A stretch of DNA of 42,304 bases from positions 1-42,304 of the forward strand of contig JAPKBZ010000033.1 in the NCBI GenBank assembly GCA_028823175.1, read 5' to 3'. The notes under the pieces were generated by a model. It worked only from the letters and a program-made list of their open reading frames with translations. It made no database searches and was not told the DNA's origin. This DNA comes from Myxococcota bacterium. GTDB lineage: Bacteria > Myxococcota_A > UBA9160 > UBA4427. Of the stretch, positions 1 through 10,645 are shown in pieces; the first letter of the stretch is position 1; every line of letters starts with the position of its first letter. The translations under genes were made by a program, and so were the position numbers.

Positions 1-20
1 CGGGCTCAGAGCGGGCTCAG
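1..20. repeat. Short tandem duplication at window edge
   Basis: The 9-mer CGGGCTCAG occurs at 1-9 and again at 12-20, giving an 11-bp period. The second copy covers the TGA stop of the LysM gene on the minus strand. It is too short and too close to the window edge to interpret. Confidence 0.35.
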
Positions 21-1129
21 TGCTGGGCGATGCGCGGCGCCAGGGCTCGAACCCGATCCCCTACCTCAATCGGCCGACGAGAGCCCGTCACGTAGGCAAC
101 CGCCGTATGGTCGCCGACTTCGATGGCGACCAGCGCGGCATCACTGCGATCGGGAGTCGTCACCCGCGTCCCCCGAACCCGCTCGGTCCGCGGCCCTCCG
201 GGTTGATAGACTTCCAACTCCGAACCCACGCGCAGGCCGTCGAGGCTCCCACGGTTCAGGTAGACGAAATCACCGTCCGCCACATGGGCGCGGCCCTCGG
301 GAATGAAGACAATATCCGCCTCGGCAGCCTCGGGGGTGAACGTCAGCTCGACCTCGGAGGGCGGAGCGAGGCGCGGAATCAGGCGATCCCCGCGCTGGAT
401 CTCCGACCGGGACATTCGAATCTCAGCCGTCGCGGTATCGCCTTCGACCTCGCGGACGACGAGCCAGCCCAGAATATCGACGTGATAGCCAAGCTTGCGT
501 CGGCCGCCGAGATCGTACACCGGGACCGCGTCCCGATAGAGGGTGAATTCATCGCCGACCTCGACCTCACCCTCACCCTGGCCGATATACACGAGGTCGT
601 TGTCGGCAAGCCATTGTCTCGGGCTCGGTGAATCGACGATGCTCGTAGAAGCTTGGACCGCTTCGGTCGAGACAAATCCCATCGCACCCCGTTCGGCGAT
701 TCGAATGCGCGGACCCGCGGAAAATACCTCGCGAGTGGCCTCCTCTAAAATCGCCTCCACCTCGGTTTCAGCCTGGGCGCGCTCGAGTTGTTCCCGGCCG
801 GCGGCGATCATCGCGTCGGCGCTCTCACGGGTCACTTTTCGCATCTCGCCCGCCGTAATCCAAATCCTGTCATCCGGCAGGATCAAGTGGGGGTCGGCGA
901 TGTCTTCGTTGTCGCGCCAGACCGCGGGCCAGACCCAGGCCGTGCCGAGGTAGGACGCCGAAATATCCCACAGGGTATCCCCGGGCACGACGGTGTGGAT
1001 TCGGCCCGCGTTCCCTTCCCCGTCCACCGCCCACGGCCCAAGTGTCGGGTCGGCGGCGGGAGGAGCCGCCAAGGCGGCTCCTACAGCGAGGGCCTGAATC
1101 AGGACGATCATCGAAAGCCACGCTCTCAT
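17..1129 (-). CDS. Secreted LysM-domain envelope protein
   Basis: 370 residues starting at the ATG at 1129, which follows a GGAG ribosome site 8 nt upstream; the open frame extends further 5' but those codons look like non-coding leader. Residues 1-22 form a signal peptide (MRAW, a hydrophobic stretch, ALAA). A LysM domain follows at about 45-93 (HTVVPGDTLWDIS ... ILPDDRIWI), which in the family binds peptidoglycan glycan strands. A helical charged segment then leads into two similar beta-rich modules (about 180-260 and 290-365), each ending in a phrase like RGDRLIPR or VGDRVRAL, reminiscent of FlgT-type C-terminal repeats. It is the last leftward gene of the polysaccharide locus, 229 bp after the TPR lipoprotein gene, so it may have its own promoter. 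Periplasmic location is inferred; the specific role is unknown. Confidence 0.85.
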   Translation of the reverse strand: MRAWLSMIVLIQALAVGAALAAPPAADPTLGPWAVDGEGNAGRIHTVVPGDTLWDISASYLGTAWVWPAVWRDNEDIADPHLILPDDRIWITAGEMRKVTRESADAMIAAGREQLERAQAETEVEAILEEATREVFSAGPRIRIAERGAMGFVSTEAVQASTSIVDSPSPRQWLADNDLVYIGQGEGEVEVGDEFTLYRDAVPVYDLGGRRKLGYHVDILGWLVVREVEGDTATAEIRMSRSEIQRGDRLIPRLAPPSEVELTFTPEAAEADIVFIPEGRAHVADGDFVYLNRGSLDGLRVGSELEVYQPGGPRTERVRGTRVTTPDRSDAALVAIEVGDHTAVAYVTGSRRPIEVGDRVRALAPRIAQH

Positions 1130-1343
1130 TCGAGTTCTCCGGGGTTCGGCGGGAGCTATGCCCGCGTCCGCGAATTCCGAGGATAAGACGAGCCGCTCGA
1201 AATCGCTCGCTGTGGGCTGCTTTTGCCCTCGGTCCCCGCCGCCTCGGAAGAATCCCGGAACGACGACCAACGCGAGGGGCTCGAGCCCTCCCCTCCCCTA
1301 TCGGCATCTGGGGTGGCGGCTTGATACCCCCCGGCGAGAGATA

Positions 1344-1371
1344 GGCTCGGGATTGGCCTCAGCCCGAAGCC
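1344..1371 (-). terminator. Weak hairpin overlapping the TPR gene stop
   Basis: GGCTCGGG (1344-1351) can pair with CCCGAAGCC (1363-1371) with one bulged base, around the TGA stop of the TPR lipoprotein gene. No T-tract follows on the minus strand, so it would be an imperfect terminator or just an mRNA 3' structure. Confidence 0.25.
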
Positions 1372-3863
1372 TTGAGGCGGTCGATCTCCGCCTGGACACG
1401 GCTTGCCCAGGGGGGAGGCGGACCCTCCTTGGCCATTTTGCCGCTCTCTCGCAGCTTGTCTACGTCTTCGAGCGCTTCCTCAAGGGTTTTCAGAGCCTTG
1501 TCGTTGTCACCGGTCGCTTCGTAGGCCTTGGACAGATGCAGCCGAATTTCTCCGATGGCCACATCCTCGCCCCCCGCCACCGTCACCGCTTCGCGGAGAT
1601 AGCCGATCGCAGCGGAGTGTACCCCGCGCTTGTAGAGCACCCAACCCAGGGTATCCGCAGCGCTCGCGCTATCCGGCATTCCCGCCTTGGCCTCCTGAGC
1701 GAGCTTCAGGGCACGATCGAGATCGCGGTTCTCCTCGGCCATCATATAGGCAAGGTTATTCTTGGCCTGAGCCAAATTCGAGTCCTTCTGCAGCGCGACC
1801 TCGTACTGTTCGCTCGCCTTGGTCGAATCCCCAGTCATTTCGTAGAGGACACCCAGGAAATGGCGAATAGTCGCGTTGTCGGGCTCCTGTTCGCTGGCCT
1901 CGAGGTACTGCTCCAGCGCCTTGTCGATCTGGCCGGCCGACGCATAGAGTCGAGCAAGTTGGTTGTAGGATTCGACCCTGCCGGGCTCGAGTTCCACCGC
2001 CTTCTTAAAAGCCGCCTGAGCCTCGGCCAGATTGTTCTGACGAATCGCTGCCAACCCGGAAACGTGCCAGAGATCAGCCGAATCCGGCTCCGCCGCCAGG
2101 GCTTCCTCGATCATCTTCAACCCAAGCTTGGTATTCCCTTCGGCGTCGTAGACCGCTACCAGGGAGTTCAGGATATTGGGGTCGTGGGGTCTTTGCTCCG
2201 CCGAAAGCATCAGAAATTCCTTTGCCGTGGCGATATCACCCTGGGCCATGGAAACCCGACCAAGCGCGAACAGGGCCTCGATGGTCCTGTCCTCAGCGGG
2301 GATTCCCTGCAGGATTTCCGTTGCCTCCTCAAAGAGGGCCAGCCGCACCATACTCTGGGCGACGATGATTCGCGTTTCCTGATCGTCGGCATTTCGATCC
2401 AGATAGCGCCGACCGTTCTGAATCGCGTACTCGTGTTCGCCAAGCTCCGCGTGCACCCGCACCAACAATTTTCGCGCGGGGAGGAGACCGGGGTTAAGTT
2501 CCACTGCCCGGGCAAGTTCCGCTCGTGCCCGGTGAAAATCGCCCGTCATCAGCAGAGCCGACCCCAGAACGAAATGAGCCTGAGGCCAATCCGGGCGAGC
2601 AGCGATCGCGTCGCGAAGATTCTCAATCGCCCCCAAATGGTCGCCCTGAGCGATTTTCGTTTTACTCAGAACAAAGAGGGCTTCGGAGCTGGACGGATCC
2701 TCGGCCATGATCGCATCGACTATCGCAGTCGCTTCTACCAGCTGCTCGTCGTTCCCCTGGCGAAGGCCCAGATCAACCAGCAACTCCGCCTTGCGCAGTT
2801 TCGCCAGGGAACTCTCCGGATCCGCTGCAACCGCCTGGTTTGCGGCCTCGAGCGCAGCCTCAAGATTTCCTTCTCGGCCCCTCAAATTGGAAAGAGCCAG
2901 CCACGGCTCGGAATCGGAATCGTCGAAGGTGGTCGACTGCTCGAGTATCTTCGTGGCCTTTTCATTCTCGCCCGCCGAACGAAAATATTGAACCAGCATA
3001 TCACTCAGGACCCTGCGGCCATCTGTCAGCTCCTCGATCCCTCTCTCGAGGATCGCGACTCCGTCTTCGCTCCTCTCCTGCTCGAAGTAGAAAGCCGAGA
3101 GGTTTGCATAGCCACCAACAAGGTGTTTATCGCCTTCACCTTTCTCATTCACGTCCTTGGCAAGAGCCAGGGCCTGTACCAGATTCGATTCGACCTCCTC
3201 GTAGCGCTCCTGGGCCATCAGCATATTCGCAAGATGATTTCTAACCAGCGGGCCGTCGTCTCTCTCCACCGCCTCTACAAGTTGGGCCTCTGCCTCCTGC
3301 AACCGATCGGCACCGGAGTAGTAAAGGGCGAGAGCAATCCGATAGCTCGCTTCATCCTGTTCGAGTTCAACTGCTCGGAGAAGATCTCCTTCTCCTTCTC
3401 CCGGTCGCCCGAGGGATTCCAGAGCCCCGGCGCGAATCAGATGAGCCGGCGCACTCGAAGGATCGAGCTCAATAATGGCATCTGCCTGCTCCAGGGCGAG
3501 GTCAAAATTCTGGGCAGCCATGGAAATTGCCGCGTAGGCGAGCCTGGATTCGACATCCGAAGGGTCCAGCCGAATCGTCTCGCTAAGTTCCCAGTAGCCC
3601 TGCTTGAGTGCTTCTGAACCCAGATAGGCATTGGCAAGCTTTCGGTGAACCTCGGCCAGATTGGGATCCAGCTGAAGCGCGTTTTTGTACTCGATAATCG
3701 CTTCCTTGAGCTGCCCAGCTTCCTCGTACCCATCTCCCCGTTCCATGAATCCGGAGATTTTCTCCTCATCGCTGGTGCAGCCCAACGCCAGAGCCGTTCC
3801 AAAGACTCCAAGGAGCAGCCAGAGCCCTATGGACGAGGACCGCGGTCCCTTGCCTAAAATCAT
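1359..3863 (-). CDS. prsT: PrsT-like TPR-repeat lipoprotein of the exosortase/EPS system
   Basis: 834 residues from the ATG at 3863, which has GAGG 8 nt upstream; a TTG two codons earlier is the alternative start. The N-terminus is a lipoprotein signal: a hydrophobic run ending LALGC puts the lipidated cysteine at residue 29. The rest is almost entirely tetratricopeptide repeats with the usual phrases (AIIEYKNALQLDP, AHLIRAGALESLG, ALEQYLEASEQEPDN). Length, lipobox and repeat content match PrsT, the large TPR lipoprotein that accompanies XrtA/PEP-CTERM loci. In the family it is thought to scaffold polysaccharide export or act at the outer membrane; the exact partner is unknown. A 222-bp gap separates it from manC, so it may be transcribed separately. 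A generic TPR lipoprotein is the alternative. Confidence 0.88.
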   Translation of the reverse strand: MILGKGPRSSSIGLWLLLGVFGTALALGCTSDEEKISGFMERGDGYEEAGQLKEAIIEYKNALQLDPNLAEVHRKLANAYLGSEALKQGYWELSETIRLDPSDVESRLAYAAISMAAQNFDLALEQADAIIELDPSSAPAHLIRAGALESLGRPGEGEGDLLRAVELEQDEASYRIALALYYSGADRLQEAEAQLVEAVERDDGPLVRNHLANMLMAQERYEEVESNLVQALALAKDVNEKGEGDKHLVGGYANLSAFYFEQERSEDGVAILERGIEELTDGRRVLSDMLVQYFRSAGENEKATKILEQSTTFDDSDSEPWLALSNLRGREGNLEAALEAANQAVAADPESSLAKLRKAELLVDLGLRQGNDEQLVEATAIVDAIMAEDPSSSEALFVLSKTKIAQGDHLGAIENLRDAIAARPDWPQAHFVLGSALLMTGDFHRARAELARAVELNPGLLPARKLLVRVHAELGEHEYAIQNGRRYLDRNADDQETRIIVAQSMVRLALFEEATEILQGIPAEDRTIEALFALGRVSMAQGDIATAKEFLMLSAEQRPHDPNILNSLVAVYDAEGNTKLGLKMIEEALAAEPDSADLWHVSGLAAIRQNNLAEAQAAFKKAVELEPGRVESYNQLARLYASAGQIDKALEQYLEASEQEPDNATIRHFLGVLYEMTGDSTKASEQYEVALQKDSNLAQAKNNLAYMMAEENRDLDRALKLAQEAKAGMPDSASAADTLGWVLYKRGVHSAAIGYLREAVTVAGGEDVAIGEIRLHLSKAYEATGDNDKALKTLEEALEDVDKLRESGKMAKEGPPPPWASRVQAEIDRLKASG

Positions 3864-4021
3864 GATCAAACCTCAGCCTCGATCGGCTCGAAATGGGTAA
3901 AAATCCACTCTCAAGGGCTTTTCGCCCCGGCTCACAAATCTTGCGCCCCGGAAAACTGCCCTATCCGGAAGGTGAAGTCCAGCGACTCCACCCCGCCCTC
4001 TACTAAGCCGACCAGACTCGC

Positions 4022-4046
4022 CTCCGGCGACCCCAGAAACCCGGAG
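4022..4046. other. Perfect 6-bp hairpin downstream of manC
   Basis: CTCCGG (4022-4027) and CCGGAG (4041-4046) flank a 13-nt loop, about 40 nt past the manC stop in the 222-bp gap before the TPR gene. It could slow or end the long minus-strand transcript, but there is no T-run on that strand. Nothing else recognisable lies in 3864-4085. Confidence 0.25.
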
Positions 4047-4085
4047 AAAGCGACGAGGGCGGCCCCCGAACCTCAGCCAAGCCTT

Positions 4086-5219
4086 CTATGTCAGATCCCG
4101 GCGACCCTTCTTGCCCAGAACGGCAACCATTTTCCGAAGGTCGTGACTCCTATCCAACCGGGCTACGAGAAGGGCATCTTCGGTATCGATGATGGCCAGT
4201 CCCTCGACCCCCAGGAGGCCGATCAACCGGTCTCCACCCCAAACGAGATTCGAGGAAGAATCTTCGAAAAGGACTTCCCCAGCCAGAACCCGATTGCCCT
4301 CCCTACCGGCGCCCCCAACGCCGAGTTCATCGGCGAGGGAGGACCAGGTTCCTACGTCGCTCCATGCAAAATTCACAGGCATAGTCCAGACCCTTTGGCT
4401 CCGTTCCATCACGGCTACATCGATGGGAACTGAGGGCGCGCGCCGATAGGCAATATCTACAGCCTTTGCGTTCCGGCCCCGAGGCTGCTCACGAAGAGGC
4501 GCCAGGGCGCGGTGGAGATCGGGGGCACAGTTCTCGATTTCCGCGAGCATCGTCGAGGCTGCAAAGATGAAGACGCCCGCGTTCCAGAGGTACTGGCCCG
4601 AGGCCAAATAACGCTGTGCCTGGCGAGCATCCGGCTTTTCTACGAACCTGCGGACTCGATATAGACCGGAATGCTCCGGCCCGGCCGCCCCGCCTCGCTG
4701 GATATAGCCGTAGCCTGTATCCGGTCGAGTCGGCTCCACTCCCAGAGTCACCAAGGCGCCAGCACTCGCCGCTGAGCGCCCGCAGCGACGGATCGCCGAG
4801 GCGAAAGCGCGCCCATTGGGGATATGGTGATCTGCCGAAAGAATCGCCAGGACGGCGTTGCCGTCTTCGGCCTCAATTCTCTGCGCCGCCCAGGCTACCG
4901 CCATCGCAGTATTGCGACGACGCGGCTCCACCAGTACTCGACTGGCCGGCAGCCCCGATTCCGCCCTGATCGCTGCTGCGTGCTCTTTGCCGCAGACGAT
5001 CCAGACGCAGCCCTCGCCGGCAAATTTGTGAGCGCGCTCCAGGGTCGCGGCAAGCAGAGATTTTCCACCGACGACCTTCATCAAGGGCTTCGGGCAGTGC
5101 TTTCGGGAGGCCGGCCAAAAGCGCTCCCCAGCCCCACCGGCCAGAATCACCGCATGCAGGGATGCGGACCCCTTCCCCTTTTGGGTTTTGCGTCCAGCCC
5201 CCCTGGCTCCCTTCTTCAT
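4086..5219 (-). CDS. manC: Mannose-1-phosphate guanylyltransferase
   Basis: 377 residues. It makes GDP-mannose from mannose-1-phosphate and GTP in the cytoplasm and feeds the Gmd encoded two genes upstream. The nucleotide-binding signature LAGGAGERFWPASR lies at about 26-39. Further family phrases are LSADHHIP, DTGYGYIQRG, FVEKPDA, YLWNAGVFIF and the late NFAWSDVGTWSSL. It is only the nucleotidyltransferase half: the phosphomannose-isomerase cupin found at the C-terminus of bifunctional ManC/AlgA is absent. A stand-alone cupin of that kind is encoded at 35077-35451. A basic tail of about 20 residues precedes the domain. The start codon overlaps the ugd stop as ATGA, implying translational coupling. 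Confidence 0.93.
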   Translation of the reverse strand: MKKGARGAGRKTQKGKGSASLHAVILAGGAGERFWPASRKHCPKPLMKVVGGKSLLAATLERAHKFAGEGCVWIVCGKEHAAAIRAESGLPASRVLVEPRRRNTAMAVAWAAQRIEAEDGNAVLAILSADHHIPNGRAFASAIRRCGRSAASAGALVTLGVEPTRPDTGYGYIQRGGAAGPEHSGLYRVRRFVEKPDARQAQRYLASGQYLWNAGVFIFAASTMLAEIENCAPDLHRALAPLREQPRGRNAKAVDIAYRRAPSVPIDVAVMERSQRVWTMPVNFAWSDVGTWSSLADELGVGGAGREGNRVLAGEVLFEDSSSNLVWGGDRLIGLLGVEGLAIIDTEDALLVARLDRSHDLRKMVAVLGKKGRRDLT

Positions 5220-6535
5220 GAGCGACCGATACCCCAGTACTCGAAGCCCTTCGCGCGAACACTTTCGGGATCGTAGACATTTCTGAAATCAACGAATTTG
5301 GGTGCCGCGAGAACCTCCCTGAGCCGGGCCAACTCGAGTGCTCGAAACTCGTTCCACTCGGTCACGATCGCGAGAACATCGGCCCCTTCGGCCGCATTGT
5401 AGGCGTCTTTACACATGGTGACTTCCGGAAATTCATTAGAAGCCGACTCCATCGCGTGAGGATCGAACGCCCTGACCTGGGCGCCCGCCGCAAGCAACTG
5501 CCGGATAATTTCGAGGGCGGGACCCTCCCTGATATCATCTGTCTCCGGCTTGAACGAGAGTCCGAGGATCGCGACGGTCTTGCCCGCCAAATCCCCATCA
5601 CACGCAAGAACTAACTTCTCGACCGCATAGTCGAGTTGACGTCCATTGACCGCCATCGCCGCTTCCACGATTTCGAAACGGCGCCCACGCTCCTTTACGA
5701 AGTGAGCGGCTGCTCGAGTGTCCTTCGGAAAGCAGGATCCGCCATAGCCCGGACCTGCGTGCAGGAATTTCGAACCGATCCTTCGATCGAGCCCCATTGC
5801 CCTAGCGACACCCTGAATGTCTCCTCCAACGTCATCGCACAGAATCGAGAGCTCATTGATAAAGGAAATCTTCGTCGCCAGGAACGCGTTCGCCGCGTAT
5901 TTCGAAATCTCTGAGCTGGCAACATCGGTAAAAACGAAAGGGGTCTCATTCAAGAAGAGCGGCCGATAAAGGTCCTTCATAATGGCTTCCGCCTGATGGT
6001 CCCCCGACTCGGTCCCGACAACGACGCGATCCGGCCGAAGGAAGTCGCCGATGGCGGAGCCTTCGCGTAGGAATTCCGGGTTGGAAACAACGCTGAAATG
6101 AGTCTTCTTGCCCGTGGCTTCCAGTTCCTCCTCGATCCAGCCACGCACCTTCTTCGATGTTCCAACCGGCACCGTGCTCTTGGTGACGATCACCTTGTAC
6201 CCATCGAGATTGCGGCCGATCTCTCGGGCCACCGCCTCAACAAAGCTCAGGTCCGTACTTCCGTCATCCGCAGAGGGCGTGCCCACCGCGATAAAGATCA
6301 CGAGCCCGGCTCGAATGGCCTCATCGGGCGCATCGGTAAAGCTGAGTCGGCCGGCCTTGCAACTGCGATCGACAAGGTCCGACAGCCCAGGTTCATAGAT
6401 GGGTATTCGCCCCGCTTGCAAATCCTCGATCCGGCCGCGATCCCGATCGGTGCACGTTACGTTCAGACCGAACTCAGAAAAGCAGGCACCTGTCACGAGG
6501 CCTACATAACCACAACCGACGACGCACACGTTCAT
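5216..6535 (-). CDS. ugd: UDP-glucose 6-dehydrogenase
   Basis: 439 residues, normal for the family. It oxidises UDP-glucose twice with NAD+ to UDP-glucuronate, the probable source of uronic acid in the polymer. The N-terminal Rossmann motif is GCGYVGLVTG. The family signature IPIYEPGL and the substrate loop NPEFLREGSAIGDF are present. The catalytic cysteine is C268 in GPGYGGSCFPKD. A C-terminal UDP-binding domain follows (ILGLSFKPETDDIREGP). These phrases favour UDP-glucose over UDP-ManNAc dehydrogenase (WecC), although WecB is encoded in the same locus. It overlaps manC by 4 bp; the 164-bp gap upstream to gmd shows no obvious signal. Confidence 0.95.
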   Translation of the reverse strand: MNVCVVGCGYVGLVTGACFSEFGLNVTCTDRDRGRIEDLQAGRIPIYEPGLSDLVDRSCKAGRLSFTDAPDEAIRAGLVIFIAVGTPSADDGSTDLSFVEAVAREIGRNLDGYKVIVTKSTVPVGTSKKVRGWIEEELEATGKKTHFSVVSNPEFLREGSAIGDFLRPDRVVVGTESGDHQAEAIMKDLYRPLFLNETPFVFTDVASSEISKYAANAFLATKISFINELSILCDDVGGDIQGVARAMGLDRRIGSKFLHAGPGYGGSCFPKDTRAAAHFVKERGRRFEIVEAAMAVNGRQLDYAVEKLVLACDGDLAGKTVAILGLSFKPETDDIREGPALEIIRQLLAAGAQVRAFDPHAMESASNEFPEVTMCKDAYNAAEGADVLAIVTEWNEFRALELARLREVLAAPKFVDFRNVYDPESVRAKGFEYWGIGRS

Positions 6536-6699
6536 TTATCTGCTCCTGACCCTATTGAACTCAACCCCATGCAATCGATCCCCGACCGGAGCCTTTGGCC
6601 CGCTGCATTTCTGGGGGAGTGGGGGCCTTTTCTGAAAGTTCACCATGAGCCAACCTCGACGAGCGAAAGGCTGACCCGAGACAAGAGCCCGCGAAGTCC

Positions 6700-8813
<2,114 letters not shown>

Positions 8814-8861
8814 TAGCGACTGCCCCTACCCATGAGCGAAAGACCGGGCCATTCGGCCATA

Positions 8862-9707
8862 TTAGTAGGGCCTACCTTGAGATGCTTCGCGATCTGTCCC
8901 GTTGAGCAGGAGCCCCAGGACCCGCCGCTGGTCGAGAATTTCAAGAACCGTTTCAATGTCTTGTTTCGGAGTCACTCCCGCCCTCACGACGAGTACTACG
9001 CCATCGCTCAACTCACTGATCGTCTTTGCATCTGGCAGCCCAAGACATGCCGGGGTGTCGAAGATGATCTGGTCGTAGAGCCCCGACACCTTCGCTATGA
9101 GTTCCCGCATGGCTTCCGAGGCGAGCAGTTCCGAGGGATTACTTGGGCGCCCCCGAACCGGAAGAACGTCTAGGTCAACTCCTTCGACACGCATCACGGC
9201 ATCTTCCAGGGAGGCCTTCCCCGACAGAACTTCCGACAAACCAAAAGCGGGTTCGAGTCCAAGGCTGATATGAATCTTCGGCTGCCGAAGATCGCAGTCC
9301 ACCAGCAAAACTTTTCGGCCGACACTCATCGAGGTGACAACAGCGAGGTTGATCGAAGCCATGGTCTTGCCTTCGCCTGAATTCGCGCTCGCAATCGACA
9401 CTGTTTTTATGGCTTGCTGGGTCGCCAGCGAGTCAATTCTTCCACGGAGCGTGCGGAACTGCTCCGAGGCAAACGACTCAGGCTGTAGCATCGCGATCCG
9501 CCGCTTATTCAGATCACTCGCCGTCTCCATCCCCGACTCGGCGACCTGACGCCGCGAGAGCATCTTGTCGAGGAGACCCTTCTTGTGCTTCGGTGCGCTT
9601 GCGGGAGTCGTATCCCACTCTGTAGGCGCCACAGGAGCGGGTTCGCCGACGACCTTTCGCCTTCGCTCCGCCTCGGCCCTCTGCAACGCTTCATAATGTT
9701 TCGCCAT
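8862..9707 (-). CDS. XrtA-associated tyrosine autokinase (BY-kinase)
   Basis: 281 residues, cytoplasmic, CpsD/EpsG-type bacterial tyrosine kinase. The ATP site comprises Walker A SANSGEGKT (107-115), Walker A' LLVDCDLR (134-141) and Walker B YDQIIFDTP (211-219). The kinase domain is separate from its membrane activator; that partner is probably the chain-length protein two genes upstream, as in other PEP-CTERM loci. In this family the phosphorylation cycle controls chain length and export. Oddly, the C-terminus has no tyrosine cluster: the only candidate is the very last residue in GRPY. The neighbouring ATPase gene ends 20 bp upstream, so the genes are likely co-transcribed. Confidence 0.9.
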   Translation of the reverse strand: MAKHYEALQRAEAERRRKVVGEPAPVAPTEWDTTPASAPKHKKGLLDKMLSRRQVAESGMETASDLNKRRIAMLQPESFASEQFRTLRGRIDSLATQQAIKTVSIASANSGEGKTMASINLAVVTSMSVGRKVLLVDCDLRQPKIHISLGLEPAFGLSEVLSGKASLEDAVMRVEGVDLDVLPVRGRPSNPSELLASEAMRELIAKVSGLYDQIIFDTPACLGLPDAKTISELSDGVVLVVRAGVTPKQDIETVLEILDQRRVLGLLLNGTDREASQGRPY

Positions 9708-9727
9708 GACAACTTAATTCCTTCCTG

Positions 9728-10627
9728 CTACCGGAAAAATCGAAGAATACTTCGCGACCGACGCGGTGACGCGTCTCCCGACGGCTTTTTCTTACCCGCC
9801 TCGGCTTCAGCGGGTTCGATCGGCACTATATCCAGATCCACTGCGGCTTCTCGAATCATGTCCGTATCCACAATTTTTTGCTCCCGGGCAAACCCCATGA
9901 GCAGCGCACTGTCGCAGAGAACGTTAATCAAACGGGGCGTCCCACCTGTCAGTCGATAAAGCTCTCGCATGGCGCCTCGCTTGAAAAGCTTTCCACCGGT
10001 ATGGCCAGCTCGACGGAGCCGATCCTCGACATATTGTCGAGTCTCCTCTTCATCGAAGGGGCGCAGGTGGTGGCTCAAAGCGATCCGCTGCCGAAGTTGC
10101 CTCAGCTCGGGCTTGCGGAGCATTTCCTTCAATTCTGGCTGCCCGACAAGCATGATCTGGATCAGCTTGGAGCGAGGCGTCTCTAGGTTCGAGAGCAACC
10201 GAATCTCCTCGAGCATGTCGATCGAAAGATTCTGAGCTTCGTCGACGATGAGCAGGGTTTTCTCGTTCTTTCCCAAGCGTTCAATGAGGAATTCGTTCAA
10301 CTGGATTAGGTAGTCGGCCTTGTTCTTTCTCCTCGGTTTGATGTCGAGTTCCTCGAAGAGTACCCTGAAAAAACCGAGGGGCGTCAGTCTCGGGTTAAAT
10401 ATAAAGGCAGACTTCGTATCCGATTCCAGCTGGCCCAGTAGAGCATGAAGGAGTGTCGTCTTCCCCGTACCCACCTCACCCGTCAGCATCACGAAACCCT
10501 TACCCGCTTGGACGCCATAGACGAGGGTGGCCAGACCTTCCCTGTGCGCCTCGCCTAGAAAAAGGAAAGACGGATCGGGTGTCATCTCAAAGGGTGGCTT
10601 TACAAGGCCGTAATATTCACAATACAT
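9728..10627 (-). CDS. XrtA-associated ExeA-like AAA ATPase
   Basis: 299 residues from an ATG with GGAG 5 nt upstream. The opening MYCEYYGLVKPPFEMTPDP is characteristic of the ATPase found in exosortase/EPS loci and of ExeA/GspA relatives. Walker A is GEVGTGKTT (50-58), Walker B LLIVDEAQNLS (about 125-135), and LRQRIALSHHLRPF resembles the sensor region. A lid domain follows (TGGTPRLINVLCD). It lacks the peptidoglycan-binding C-terminus of GspA and ends in a short basic tail. ATP-driven assembly of the export machine is an inference from family context. It sits between the chain-length and kinase genes, the order usual for these loci. Confidence 0.9.
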   Translation of the reverse strand: MYCEYYGLVKPPFEMTPDPSFLFLGEAHREGLATLVYGVQAGKGFVMLTGEVGTGKTTLLHALLGQLESDTKSAFIFNPRLTPLGFFRVLFEELDIKPRRKNKADYLIQLNEFLIERLGKNEKTLLIVDEAQNLSIDMLEEIRLLSNLETPRSKLIQIMLVGQPELKEMLRKPELRQLRQRIALSHHLRPFDEEETRQYVEDRLRRAGHTGGKLFKRGAMRELYRLTGGTPRLINVLCDSALLMGFAREQKIVDTDMIREAAVDLDIVPIEPAEAEAGKKKPSGDASPRRSRSILRFFR

Positions 10628-10645
10628 AGTTGCTCCGGAAAGCCA

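Noticed and set aside
1158-3617. An 819-codon open frame on the plus strand opposite the TPR lipoprotein gene
   Set aside because: The minus strand has a lipobox and repeated TPR phrases throughout; the plus frame shows no domain and is a shadow produced by biased codon use.
5216-6535. Reading the dehydrogenase as WecC (UDP-ManNAc dehydrogenase) because wecB is present
   Set aside because: The IPIYEPGL and NPEFLREGSAIGDF phrases match UDP-glucose dehydrogenase, so ugd is preferred.
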